DNA of 64,000 bases from Histomonas meleagridis (GCA_020186115.1 WSYJ01000086.1:248001-312000), one strand, 5' to 3'. Shown: positions 20,500-29,999, counted from the first letter of the stretch. Program-made: numbers and translations. The notes: a model not told the origin generated them from the letters alone.

Positions 20500-21063
20500 T
20501 TACTGCAAGAGTGTTCCATTCTTAATTGATTCAGCCTTTTCTTTTCCACAAAGAGCTTCAACAATTGCAATAGCAAAATACATTGATGTTCCTGGTCCAC
20601 GTGATGTAATTATGTTTCCATCAACACAAACCTTGTCTTCAACTTTAGTGCCGCCGTGTTCATTGATCTTATCATCAAAACCTGGATATCCACATGCATG
20701 CTTTCCACGAATGATATTGCAAGCTTCAGAAAGGACAACACCAGGTGAAGCGCAAATTGCTGCTACGATCTTTCCAGCTTTGAAGTGATTTTTGACTGCT
20801 TCGACAACTTTTGGATCAGCAGCAAGATTTGTTGCACCTGGAAGACCACCTGGCATAATGATTGCATCAAATAATGAGTTGGAAATCTCGTTAAACTTTT
20901 TGTCACAGTGGAATGTGATATCAAGAGCACTTGTAACATAAAGAGTTGGTGATCCAACAGCAGCAACAATTACTTCAACACCAGCTCTCCTAAGCATGTC
21001 AATTGGTGCAGAAGCCTCGATTGGTTCGAATCCTGGTGCAAGCAAAACAACAGCTTTTGGCAT
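20500..21063 (-). CDS. DJ-1/PfpI family protein
   Basis: The open frame reaches an ATG at 21273, but homology starts at MPKAVVLLAPGFEPIEA (ATG at 21063), preceded directly by TCATTTTTTCG, a good initiator. This gives 187 residues, the usual DJ-1 length. Key features are Glu16 in GFEPIEASAP, PGG at 71-73, the nucleophile elbow AAICASPG with Cys104, and HACGYPGF. The Cys-Glu pair is the redox or glyoxalase/deglycase centre of DJ-1. A cytosolic oxidative-stress or carbonyl-detoxifying role is expected. The 70 residues upstream of this Met look like translated 5' sequence. The stop reads TAAA. Confidence 0.95.
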   Translation of the reverse strand: MPKAVVLLAPGFEPIEASAPIDMLRRAGVEVIVAAVGSPTLYVTSALDITFHCDKKFNEISNSLFDAIIMPGGLPGATNLAADPKVVEAVKNHFKAGKIVAAICASPGVVLSEACNIIRGKHACGYPGFDDKINEHGGTKVEDKVCVDGNIITSRGPGTSMYFAIAIVEALCGKEKAESIKNGTLLQ

Positions 21064-21074
21064 CGAAAAAATGA
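21064..21074 (-). promoter_or_regulatory. Initiator TCATTTTTTCG directly before the DJ-1 ATG
   Basis: On the minus strand TCATTTTTTCG abuts the ATG. It fits TCA+1(Py)(T/A) and decides the short start for DJ-1. Confidence 0.55.
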
Positions 21075-21339
21075 AATCTGCAAACGCTGATAAAACCGTC
21101 ACATTAAACTCAATTTTACCCTTAAGGGATATTAAATAAATGTAAAAGTTTACAAAAGCAAAAATTGTATGATTTTTAAGCGATAACCGTTGTTTCTGAA
21201 CTGAATTTTTCCTTTTCATTGACATCAATTGAAATTTAACTACTTCTATTTGACTCTCCAATAAGGTATACATAAGTGATATGAAAAATATTCGAAATAA
21301 TATCCAAATTTTATTTTAAATTTCAAAAAATTTAAAATA

Positions 21340-22041
21340 ATTCATAAGAAAATAAATATGGTTTTCATTGCCATCATTTCCTTCTTGTCTAACAAGTATT
21401 TTAGCAATTTCCATGTGGTTCTTTTTAGATGCCAAAACAAGTACTTTAATTGATATAATTAATTATTTCATTATCATTTGAAAATTTTAATTATCGAAGT
21501 AACCATTAACCAAAGCATAATACACTTTCAAATGATGAATGATTTCTTCATTTCCATTTGCATATTTACCAGTAATTTAAATAATTAGCGCCATTTATAA
21601 ATTTATAAAATATTTTAAACATTTTATCCATGAAAAAAAAAGCAGAGTAATCGATGACTGTATTATAATCATTAATAAATCAAAGTTCAGATCATTTTAT
21701 GATGAAATTTCTTGAGTTTTTTCCTTTTCATCATTTCGAAATAAAATATTTTTGCAGTTTCACTTGGATTACTTAATCCTTCTTTAGCATATTGCTTAAG
21801 TGATTCCAAAAAATATTCGAAAGAACTTTATGCAATTTATTTATGGTTTTAGTGTTATCTGTTTCAACATTTCCCTTGGGATTATGTCACTGAAATGATT
21901 GATTTTGTATTTTGAAAAATACCTTAAAAAATATAATGATTCTTCTTTATTTTTTATGATTTTTGGATCAATCATTGAGTTTTTAATCATTTTTTCCAAG
22001 ATAACATGATTCTTTTTATAAAAACCCAATATCAAGCTCAA
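21340..22041 (-). pseudogene. Decayed DUF3447-type ankyrin gene
   Basis: Across several frames the minus strand retains blocks in the same order as the gene at 11776. A frame at 22041-21841 (MSLILGFYKKNHVILEKMIK) comes first. It is followed by LKQYAKEGLSNPSETAKIFY (compare LHKQLVKEGVNPDEIAKIIR), VIDYSAFFFMDKMFKI (compare LIDYAAFFSSNKCFKY), TGKYANGNEEIIHHL (compare TGKYAVAGGNLEIIHL) and finally an ankyrin unit VLASKKNHMEIAKILVRQEG. Multiple stops and frameshifts separate the blocks. It is a dead paralogue. Confidence 0.6.
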
Positions 22042-22136
22042 AATAAATTCATTAAAGAAAAATTGTTATCTTATTTATTCATAAACTTATTGTCGTTACG
22101 TTTTTTCATTTTATTTTCAATTAGATGTTATTCAAC

Positions 22137-22990
22137 CTAGAAAACTAAAGCAAAACTCATAACAACCATTAAAATAGAACTTAAAGAAATGACAGAAGTT
22201 TTGAATCCTATGCTATTTGTTGATTCTGTAATTTCTTCGGTTTCACTCTCTGTTTCAGGTTGTGGAGTGTTTGTTTCTGGCTCAGGTTGTGGAGTGTTTG
22301 TTTCGGGTTCAGGTGTGCCTTCAGGTTTTATCAAATAGAATGGTTCAAAAATATTAATATTTTCTGGAATTGAAGAAGTATCTACCAAATCTTTAAATTC
22401 ATCACTTATGCATATTTTTAGTTCATAATTTTGAACATTTCTCCAATTTCCTGTTAAATTAATATGAATTCCAAAGTTTTCAATTTTAGATTTAAGAGTA
22501 GTAAATAAACTAGGGAAAGTAGGAGATAACAGCGTATAAGATGTGAACATTGGATCATCAAAATATAATACTAAGTTTTTAGGTTGTGTAACATTGCATG
22601 ATATTTCGATATTTTTTGGAGATAAGTAATATATTTTTTTCAATATATTCGATTTCCCATACATCTGTCATGATTTCAGAAGAATCGAATCCATAAAAAT
22701 CCAGATCTTGCTTGCACTCGTAGTTAAACCAACTAACAGGAACAACATCCCAAAAAATAAGATGAAACGTTAATTGAATATATTCAAAATATTTTCTGCT
22801 AGGTTTGTGTGCCAAGTTATCAAATTTACTTAATTTTTTCAATACCCCTTTGAGAGATAATTTTTTTCATAATTTTGGGTTTCATTATCGTTAGAATATA
22901 ATTTTTTAATATGTATTGTGCCATTATAATTTAATTTTATATCTATGGCGAGTTTTAAAAATAAGTTTGAAGTTCATGTTTCATTCTTCA
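22137..22990 (-). pseudogene. Decayed surface protein, paralogue of the 6202 gene
   Basis: The minus-strand frame 22664-22137 encodes a beta-rich segment (INLTGNWRNVQNYELKICIS, LVDTSSIPENI), a PEPETNTPQ-type stalk repeated in tandem, a Glu/Ser/Thr stretch and a hydrophobic anchor (SVISLSSILMVVMSFALVF). A second frame 22842-22579 and its upstream extension to about 22990 (IDIKLNYNGTIHIKKLYSND) supply the preceding part, shifted by one base. That block resembles LDLKANVTGEVTINNFITDE of the 6202 protein. No signal peptide or start remains. The gene is a 5'-truncated, frameshifted member of the same surface family. Confidence 0.65.
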
Positions 22991-23241
22991 AAGGAGCAAT
23001 ATATTTAATTCGACATGATTAATTTTGATTATATTTATTCTACATGTAATTTGTTTTTTCTGCTTTCTGCAAAACATTGAAATAAATCTCCAAAAAATAT
23101 ATGAGGTATAACAAAACTCAAATTTTTTTTAGAATCATTTAATTGAAAATATTTTTATTATATCATAACGCTTTTGTGCAATTTTAAAAAATGGGAATAT
23201 GACCTTAAACAATGAAATCTGTAAATTTTAATTACTTGTCA

Positions 23242-23598
23242 TCAATATGAATACATAGCATAAGCAATCCCGACAGCAAATATTGAATCGTTCGAAAACG
23301 TTTCTCTTGCAAAGTTGTCTGTGTCATTATCCCAAAAGCCTCGAAATCCCATAGCAATTCCTTGTCCTTTTTGTTCTCCAAGCAAAACTTGAACAATTAA
23401 TTTGTATTGAGGTGGTAACACTTCTTTAAGCTTAGCCTTTATTGCTTCCACAATTTCTCTCGTTGTTTGAGATGCTGATTCAGGAGAATAAGTCTGTTTT
23501 GATAAACTTTCAACAAGCTGAGCCTTAATAATTTCTTGTGCCTGCAAAACTTTAAATTTATTTTCGAAAGCAGGTTTTGCCTGTTCCTGAGTTTCCAT
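23242..23598 (-). CDS. DYNLT: Tctex-type dynein light chain
   Basis: 118 residues from the ATG at 23598. The fold is recognisable by the amino-terminal helices, then LPPQYKLIVQVLLGEQKGQGIAMG, WDNDTDNF and the final strand pair SIFAVGIAYAMYSY. These belong to the Tctex1/DYNLT family, which binds dynein intermediate chains and cargo in cytoplasmic and axonemal motors. Length matches the family. Which subtype (DYNLT1/3 or TCTEX1D-like) cannot be fixed. The stop is TGA. The gene starts 375 bp from, and is divergent to, the tetraspanin gene. Confidence 0.9.
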   Translation of the reverse strand: METQEQAKPAFENKFKVLQAQEIIKAQLVESLSKQTYSPESASQTTREIVEAIKAKLKEVLPPQYKLIVQVLLGEQKGQGIAMGFRGFWDNDTDNFARETFSNDSIFAVGIAYAMYSY

Positions 23599-23972
23599 CC
23601 GAAATAACGATCAAATTACATTGAATATTTCCCAAAAAGTTCTATCGTATTTTCTTAGTAACGAATGTTTACTACGCAAAAATTTAAGACAAAATATTCT
23701 TTAGAAAACTTTGGGCATTTGTCAAAACCGACTGATCGTTTGTGACCGGAGGTTTTAAACCCCGAAAAATGATCTGGACTCTAAACACAAATTTTCCAAT
23801 AATATCATCGAATCTCAAAAAATAATTTATATAAACATGCATAAAATAATATGTTTGCTTATATTTTTTAATTATTTATTCATAAATCCATCATTAAATG
23901 TAATATTTGAGTTTTAAGTAAAAATGCACCGATAATTACTTTTTGAGATCGTGATGGGGGTTGTTCATTTAA
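23599..23972. other. Divergent intergenic region
   Basis: It holds promoters for the Tctex and tetraspanin genes. AAACCGACTGATCG and GACCGGAGGTTT occur near 23726-23757. TTCATTTAA at 23964-23972 is an initiator-like element abutting the tetraspanin ATG. Confidence 0.5.
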
Positions 23973-24581
23973 ATGGGTTGTTCTTGTAAGAAATTTATCC
24001 GTGGATTCGGTTTCACAATCCTTACATTAATTACAATTGGTTCCACAATTGCTCTCTTTGCAGCTTGCTTGTACTTCATTAAGACAAAATTAGATGATAT
24101 TTCACAAACCTTATTAATTGTCGTTATTGTAGCCTTATGTATCTCAATTCTTGTTTTCATATTCGGCATTTATGCATCAGTCAAAGGCAAAAAATGCGCA
24201 AGATCTTTGCTCGCAATAATTTACATATTTTATGCTTTGATAGTTGGCGCAATGGCTATATTTGTTCTTGCTTGCAAGGGCGTTCTCTATGATGCGGTTA
24301 AATCACAGTTCGACAGTGGTAACCAAGATTTCATTAACATTATTCAGGCTGGCTTTAACTGTAAATCATGGGACAATGCAACCGTTGGAAACACCTCATG
24401 CAAGAGTGCAATTGAAACATTCTACAATAGCACAATCCTTATCATTGGAATTTGCTTAGGTGTTGTATTCTTCATATTGCTTGTTGGTATAATATTTGTG
24501 TTCAAGTATGTTTGCTGTGGCAAAGATGATAAAAGCGATGATAACAACCAAATTTCAACACCACTTACATATGGATGGTAA
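23973..24581 (+). CDS. Tetraspanin-family membrane protein
   Basis: 202 residues from the ATG at 23973, preceded by TTCATTTAA. Four membrane helices lie at about 12-36, 45-69, 79-101 and 153-179. There is a short first loop and a larger second loop (102-152) with Cys130, Cys143 and three Asn sequons (135, 140, 152). The amino terminus MGCSC and juxtamembrane cysteines near 181-182 are palmitoylation candidates. The canonical CCG motif of the large loop is absent, as in several protist tetraspanins. The cytoplasmic tail ends TPLTYGW with a Tyr-based element. It probably organises plasma-membrane or vesicle microdomains; trichomonad tetraspanins have been linked to adhesion and exosomes. The stop reads TAAA. 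Confidence 0.85.
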   Translation: MGCSCKKFIRGFGFTILTLITIGSTIALFAACLYFIKTKLDDISQTLLIVVIVALCISILVFIFGIYASVKGKKCARSLLAIIYIFYALIVGAMAIFVLACKGVLYDAVKSQFDSGNQDFINIIQAGFNCKSWDNATVGNTSCKSAIETFYNSTILIIGICLGVVFFILLVGIIFVFKYVCCGKDDKSDDNNQISTPLTYGW

Positions 24582-25352
24582 ATTCCAACAAAATTACATC
24601 AATAAACCGTTTAATAAAAAATTTTCTAGTGACTAATGAAATCTAGGTGTGGTCACATTAGGTTCAACAACAATTTGGTGCTCATAGGAGCTCATTTGAA
24701 GCCATCGAGAAAATCAGATTGGAACCGTCAAAAATTCTTTTCTATTGGAAAATCATTAAATCAATGTTCTCTAAATTGGACCTCTACTTGAAGAAACATT
24801 AAGCAAGGTTTTACAAGGAGGAATCACGATGACGACATGGAGTGAATACGACACTTTACATAATCCAAATATTCACTAGTTTATTTGGATTGTTTGTGTA
24901 ATGCCACTTTTTATATAACATTTTTAATCGTTTATTCCTTTTTTATTTCAAAGTGTGACTTTTTGAGAAGAAAAGGCCGTCGAATTCAATTTTGGATGCT
25001 TGAAAGTCAAGCTTGACAAAAAAATTGTTTTACACAATAAATTTATTAATTTTAAATCAAAAATAAGTGTGTTATATGCCAGGCCACCAAAGGCCATTCT
25101 ATTTGATTATTACATAAAGATTAATTTTTTGATTGATTAATTATGATTTGTAAGATTTTATATCATCATCTCACATTTAGCCATATTTTTAAAGTGAATA
25201 TCTTTTCATATGTTTCAAAGATAATGTTTGCTCCACCTGTCCTTCAAAAATTAAAATGTAAAAGTATATATGAACAGCTTCACAAGTGGCACTTTTGAAT
25301 TGGAAATGTTTTTCACATAACATAAACCGATTTCCATTTCGATTTTCTGCGA
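24582..25352. other. 770-bp intergenic region with a short inverted repeat
   Basis: No gene was found. AATCCAAATA at 24862-24871 and TATTTGGATT at 24882-24891 form a 10-bp-arm hairpin with a 10-base loop. The 24650-24870 part is less AT-rich than its surroundings and could hold a non-coding RNA or a gene remnant, but nothing is recognisable. CCATTTCG at about 25334-25341 is the initiator-like element of the LC8 gene. Confidence 0.45.
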
Positions 25353-25625
25353 ATGTCTAACAACAAGCGCGTCGTAATAAAGACCATTGACATGTCTGAT
25401 GAGATGAAGAATGAAGTTATTAGTATCGCCACTCAGGCTGTAAGACGTTTTAGACTTCAAAAAGATATGGCCGAATTCATAAAGAATGAATTAGATAAGA
25501 AGTTTGAACCAACCTGGCACGTCGTTGTTGGAAGATCGTTTGGAACATCTGTTACTTATGAATCAAAAAATTTCATTTACTTTGAAATTGGTCAACAGAC
25601 TTTTCAAATTTGGAAATGTTCTTAA
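25353..25625 (+). CDS. DYNLL: Dynein light chain LC8
   Basis: 90 residues from the ATG at 25353. Typical LC8 sequence is VVIKTIDMSDEMKNEVISIA, then FIKNELDKKFEPTWHVVVGR, FGTSVTYESKNFIYFEIGQ. It has the conserved WHVVVGR and the edge strand that binds partner peptides. The family norm is 89-94 residues. It forms homodimers acting as a hub for dynein, radial spokes and many other complexes. TTCCATTTCG lies 11-20 bases upstream, and the stop reads TAAA. Confidence 0.97.
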   Translation: MSNNKRVVIKTIDMSDEMKNEVISIATQAVRRFRLQKDMAEFIKNELDKKFEPTWHVVVGRSFGTSVTYESKNFIYFEIGQQTFQIWKCS

Positions 25626-26072
25626 AACAACCACTCCTAAAAGGCATCCTATATTTTTGCTTTTTTATTTCAGTGGAAAATGAAAAGTCTCTTTCAATGA
25701 AATTTCGGATAAAATTGATTTTGGCATTATAAGTTCCAAAATTATTCACGTAAAGGAGCAACAATGTGAAAGTATAAGTGCCTTTGCTAAAACATTAGAT
25801 AAGTTTTTTTGTCTTTTTTTAAAATCGAAAAAATTATTTACAAACTCGTCAAACTATTCTATTTTTACAAATATTTAGCTTCACTACACCATTTGATGAA
25901 CAAGCTTTCCTTCTGCTTCCAAAATCAAGCAAAAAAAAATTTAACAAATTTCCAAAAATCGAAGAAAAATTGCACTAAACAAAACAAGCTACAGATGCTC
26001 CTGTAAGCTAAAGTATGATTTATTAGTATAAGTTTGTACAACACATCATTGTCCAATTGGACAATTAAGATC
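25626..26072. other. AT-rich spacer, no gene seen
   Basis: The short frames here (25573-25764 minus, 25809-26006 plus) have no motif and biased composition. Confidence 0.5.
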
Positions 26073-27641
26073 TCAATTGAAAAGCTTTTCCGATTTTATG
26101 GTTGTTTTAGATTTTTGTCCGCTTGGGTCGGTTGTAACAACAGTAATTGTTCCATTTTCATCAACTTCAAATCTTGCCTCAATCATAACTTTTTCTCCTT
26201 CGGTTGCATTAACGTCAACTATGAACTCTCCAATATATTCATTTTTGTTTGTGTCTTGGTTCTCACCTATATAAATTTTGTAGCGTAATCGTGTTTGGTT
26301 TATAGCCATTGCTCTATATCTAAATGGCTTAGAATTTGCAGGCAATTCTTGTCCTTTTCTAAATATGAAATTCATTTTTGATTTCCCTGTTTTGACTCCA
26401 ATTGAATGTTTCAACTGATTAGTTGGCTCTTTGACAAATGGTACATCATCATCATCATTATTCTTTGGTTTCTCTTCAAAGAGATCTTTTGCTCGCATTA
26501 CTGCACCAAAAACAATTGCTTGTTCAGGATCTATACCGTTCGAAATAACTTTTCCTTTGAAGGTGTTTCCTAAGATTTCACCTACCTTTGGAATCTTCGA
26601 AGTGCCGCCAGCTAGAAGAACAACATCAATATCTTCTGACTTGAGGCATGCTTCTGTAAGAGCATCGTAAACAGGTTCCAATATTTTATCAAAAAGTGAC
26701 GAGTTCAACTTTTCGAATTCTCTCCTTTTTATTTTTTGTTTCAAATCCAGATTATTGATTATTTGAGCTTTAGCCAGTATCGCATCTTGCTTATTTGATA
26801 GGATCTTTTTAGTTTTTTCGCATTCAGAATTTAACAAGAACATTGATCGATAATTTTGATGAAGATCTATATTTCTTTTATCGTTGAAAATATTTGCAAT
26901 GTATTCAGATAGGTTATTATCAAAATCTTCACCTCCAATATCCTTGCGTACTGAAGATAAAATTTCGAAATCGAGATCACCATCTGAAAGTTGTAAAAGA
27001 GAAGCTTTAAGAGCATTTCCACCAAAGTCAAAGACAAGGGCAACACTTCCGGTTTTATATTTTTCTTTAATTTTATATGCAATGGCTACAGCAATTGGAT
27101 CATACACAAAATTCACAGCATTTAAACCTACTTTTTGTGCCGCGCTTCTAGTGATGCCTATTCTACGATAATCATAACGCCAATCGGCTGGTACAGCTAT
27201 CATAACATTCTCGATATTTGTGCTTAGATATTCGTCTGCCATTTTTTTTAAGCGTTTTAGAATAAGGGAAGTAATGTCTTCTGGTGAGAAATACTGATTC
27301 TTATTTTGGAACTTAACTTCAATAAATGGTTCTCCATTTATAGAACTGATAACTTTGAATGGCCATTTCTTCATTCTCTCTTGAAAAACAGGATCATCAA
27401 ACTTTCGTCCAAGCATAAATTTGGAATCATAAATAGCGTTTCCTGGATTATCTTTCGATAGATCTTTTGCTATTTCTCCTTCAACTATTTCATCATCAGT
27501 AAAAAAGACATATGATGGAATCGCATAATCATCACTGTTTCCTTTCAATATTTCAGGTCCAGAACCTTTATAGATTGCAACAGAAGAGTATTTCTCACCA
27601 AAATCAATTCCAATAAAATAGTTGGTTTTCTTCTTTTCCAT
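26073..27641 (-). CDS. Divergent Hsp70-like ATPase lacking the lid domain
   Basis: An ATG at 27680 exists, but Hsp70 homology begins just after the ATG at 27641 (MEKKKTNYFIGIDFGEKYSS), giving 522 residues. Nucleotide-binding motifs are present: GIDFGEKYSSVAIYKG (phosphate 1), ALVFDFGGNALKASLLQL (phosphate 2), NFVYDPIAVAIAYKI and VLLAGGTSKIPKVGEIL (adenosine). The usual GTT of phosphate 1 is GEK. A substrate-binding beta domain of about 110 residues follows (KHSIGVKTGKSKMNFIFRKG onward). The helical lid and EEVD tail are missing, so the protein is about 120 residues shorter than cytosolic Hsp70. It is probably a specialised cytosolic chaperone-like ATPase. GGCATTTTTTGG lies about 12 bases upstream of the ATG. 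Confidence 0.9.
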   Translation of the reverse strand: MEKKKTNYFIGIDFGEKYSSVAIYKGSGPEILKGNSDDYAIPSYVFFTDDEIVEGEIAKDLSKDNPGNAIYDSKFMLGRKFDDPVFQERMKKWPFKVISSINGEPFIEVKFQNKNQYFSPEDITSLILKRLKKMADEYLSTNIENVMIAVPADWRYDYRRIGITRSAAQKVGLNAVNFVYDPIAVAIAYKIKEKYKTGSVALVFDFGGNALKASLLQLSDGDLDFEILSSVRKDIGGEDFDNNLSEYIANIFNDKRNIDLHQNYRSMFLLNSECEKTKKILSNKQDAILAKAQIINNLDLKQKIKRREFEKLNSSLFDKILEPVYDALTEACLKSEDIDVVLLAGGTSKIPKVGEILGNTFKGKVISNGIDPEQAIVFGAVMRAKDLFEEKPKNNDDDDVPFVKEPTNQLKHSIGVKTGKSKMNFIFRKGQELPANSKPFRYRAMAINQTRLRYKIYIGENQDTNKNEYIGEFIVDVNATEGEKVMIEARFEVDENGTITVVTTDPSGQKSKTTIKSEKLFN

Positions 27642-27681
27642 TTTTTTTAATACCAAAAAATGCCAAACTTTGAACAGCATT

Positions 27682-28412
27682 CAAATAACCGAATTTAACT
27701 TTTGTTCAAATAAACGGTCAAAAGAAAAATCAGAATGACGATTAAAGTCTAGTGAATTTCAAATTTATGCAACGGTTATTTTTGGTCACACCATCCGATC
27801 GATGATACTCAAAAAGTTTTATCAGTAACCCAATATAAACTATTGAACGTCTGAACTTTTTGATAAATCTCATATGATATACATAAAGGGATATTTGATA
27901 TGAAAAAGTACCCCCAACGCAAACGGTCTCTAATTTAATGATCTCAAAACTCGAAAAAGCTCTTAAGTGGAGATGTGTAAACGATATTTTTATGATCATG
28001 TGTGTCTTCAATTTTTTTTACTGTGATTGTTTTATTTTATTGCTTCATTTGCAAAGTGGATATCTGCTCTAAAAGTGACATATCTCCTATTCCTATCGTT
28101 TGTAGCACCCTGCCCATTTTGTTCTATTTCCAATGAAAAACACTGATACAAACCAACATTTGGTATGACTATAAAAAAGAGAATGAAATTTAAATTATAA
28201 TTCTAAATTTTTTTGAATTATTTGGACCACTATTAAACTCGTAAAATATAACACCAATAATTTTATAGATGGAATCTCTAAATTGTCCTTCGATTCTCCC
28301 AACGATGACAATTTTACTATAGAAAAAGTTCCATTTATAACACCTTTTTCAAGCCATAACCGCCTTATGATGAGCCACGGATTTTTTTATCAAAAAGTGG
28401 GATGCTGACATT
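27682..28412. other. 730-bp intergenic region
   Basis: It lies between divergent starts of Hsp70-like and 14-3-3. It contains AACGGTC near 27713 and CAACGGTTA near 27769, resembling the trichomonad M3 promoter motif. The 89-codon minus frame at 27742-28011 has no recognised feature and is not called. Confidence 0.45.
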
Positions 28413-28420
28413 TCACTTTT
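28413..28420 (+). promoter_or_regulatory. Initiator TCACTTTT before 14-3-3
   Basis: TCACTTTT ends two bases before the ATG region and matches the trichomonad initiator TCA+1(Py)(T/A). It is the clearest example in the window. Confidence 0.65.
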
Positions 28421-28422
28421 AA

Positions 28423-29145
28423 ATGTCCTCCGAACGTGAAGTTACCCTCTTTATGGCCCAAATCCTCGATCAAACTGAACGCCACCAGGAAATGGTCGAT
28501 GCTATGAAGACCGTCATCAACCTTGATCCCAACTTAAACGCCGATGAACGTAATCTCCTTTCTGTTGCCTACAAGAACATTGTTGGATCCCGCCGTAATG
28601 GTCTCCGTATGATTGCTGCTATCATTGATCATGAAGAAAGCCGTGGAAACACTGCACGTGTTGAGCAACTTCAAGCATACAAGAAGACAATCCTCGAAGA
28701 ACTTGAGAAGTACTGCAGTGAAGTTATTGCCCTTGTTGACCAAAAGCTCCTTCCAGCTGCCAACACACCAGAAGCACGTGTTTTCTACGAAAAGCTTAAG
28801 GCCGACTATTACCGTTATGTTTGCGAATCCAAGCCAGAAGCTGAAAAGGAAGAACCAGCTAACAAGGCTAAGGAATGCTACGAAAACGCCCTTGAAATCG
28901 CTAAGAATGAAATCCCACCATCAAGGCCAACATCACTTGGACTTATTCTTAACTACTCCGTTTTCCTTTACGAAATCATTGGCCAAAAGCAAGTTGCTAT
29001 TGAACTTGCCCAAAAGACCTACAACGAATGCAGCCAAATTGTTGATGACAATACTGATAACTCATACTCTGAAGCAACAATGATTCTCCAACTCCTTCGT
29101 GATAATGTTTCACTATGGACACAAGAAGACACACCACAAGAGTAA
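28423..29145 (+). CDS. 14-3-3 protein
   Basis: 240 residues from the ATG at 28423. All-helical 14-3-3 sequence includes LSVAYKNIVGSRRNGLRMIA (loop and basic groove), YYRYVCE, RPTSLGLILNYSVFLYEI (signature 2) and DNTDNSYSEATMILQLLRDN. The phosphopeptide-binding Lys, Arg-Arg and Tyr residues are in place. Dimeric cytosolic adaptor for phosphoserine/threonine proteins. GC content and codon choice are clearly higher than in neighbours, consistent with strong expression. The stop reads TAAA. Confidence 0.98.
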   Translation: MSSEREVTLFMAQILDQTERHQEMVDAMKTVINLDPNLNADERNLLSVAYKNIVGSRRNGLRMIAAIIDHEESRGNTARVEQLQAYKKTILEELEKYCSEVIALVDQKLLPAANTPEARVFYEKLKADYYRYVCESKPEAEKEEPANKAKECYENALEIAKNEIPPSRPTSLGLILNYSVFLYEIIGQKQVAIELAQKTYNECSQIVDDNTDNSYSEATMILQLLRDNVSLWTQEDTPQE

Positions 29146-29716
29146 ACAATTAATTAACCCAACAAAATTTTTTATATCGGTTTTTATGAAAATTTGAAGC
29201 AAAATCCATCTTTTCTCTAACAAAAAGTTCTATCATAATATATTCAATTACAAACGGTTACGAACAAATTCAAAACGGTTTTAAATAAAGACGTTAAGGT
29301 GCTTCTTGAAAGAATTGCAATATATCCCACTTAATTCAGATGAAAGGAGCTGTAAATGTTCGGCATATCTTTCTTTCTGATATTTTTTACCAATTTGATC
29401 ATTTCAAAGTTATTCAAACATAGAATAATTTTTCAGACACCATAACCTCTTTTTAAAATGTTTTTGAATTAAAATAAAGTCACAATTTATATGCACATAA
29501 TTTGTAGTATTTTTTAATATAATATCAAAACACTGTTTAGATATTCATATTTTTCATGATAGCATACTAATTTAAGTTTGTAACAAATTAATTTATAGCG
29601 AAAATAAATTTTTTTTCACAAACACCAAGTAAAAATGCATTCAATTATTATTCAAAAACAACAACTTAAAAAGTATATTTAAACTTAATATTTATTATTT
29701 ATTGGGTAAAAATTAC
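29146..29716. other. AT-rich intergenic region with paired AACGGTT motifs
   Basis: AAACGGTTACG near 29253 and AAAACGGTTTTA near 29269 are two M3-like motifs 16 bases apart, but no gene begins just downstream. No coding signal was seen. Confidence 0.4.
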
Positions 29717-29999
29717 TTAAAGAAATAATTTGTTATTATCTTCAATGAAATCATCTGCGAATGGGTCTTCATCTATGTTACTCAAGGAAACAATTCCCGA
29801 ATAATGATTTACTTCGTCTTTGTTTTCTAATTCCACTTCTGATTCTGTACTATTTTCTTTATTCTTTTGTTTAAAGCGAATAATAATTATGGTAATAACA
29901 ACTATAACGATAATTACTGCAACTACAATTCCAATGATAATAAATATATTATTTGTTTTATTTTCATTTTTTGATTGACCGTTATCAATCCGTGCAAAC
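29717..29999 (-). pseudogene. Orphan C-terminal tail of a BspA-like surface protein
   Basis: The minus strand reads KNENKTNNIFIIIGIVVAVI, a membrane helix rich in Val/Ile, then RFKQKNKENSTESEVELENK and NIDEDPFADDFIEDNNKLFL, ending in TAA at 29717-29719. The helix and tail match the end of the BspA pseudogene at 45764-47433 (SIDEDPFAKDFKEDN). No leucine-rich repeats precede it; a stop lies just upstream of 29999. It is a detached carboxyl end of a TvBspA-type surface protein, carrying a DPF motif of the kind that binds clathrin adaptors. Confidence 0.8.

Noticed and set aside
21064-21273. 70-residue extension of DJ-1 as an organelle-targeting sequence
   Set aside because: An initiator element abuts the internal ATG, and the extension has the composition of translated leader.
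27742-28011. 89-codon minus-strand ORF between Hsp70-like and 14-3-3
   Set aside because: No motif, and it overlaps promoter sequence.
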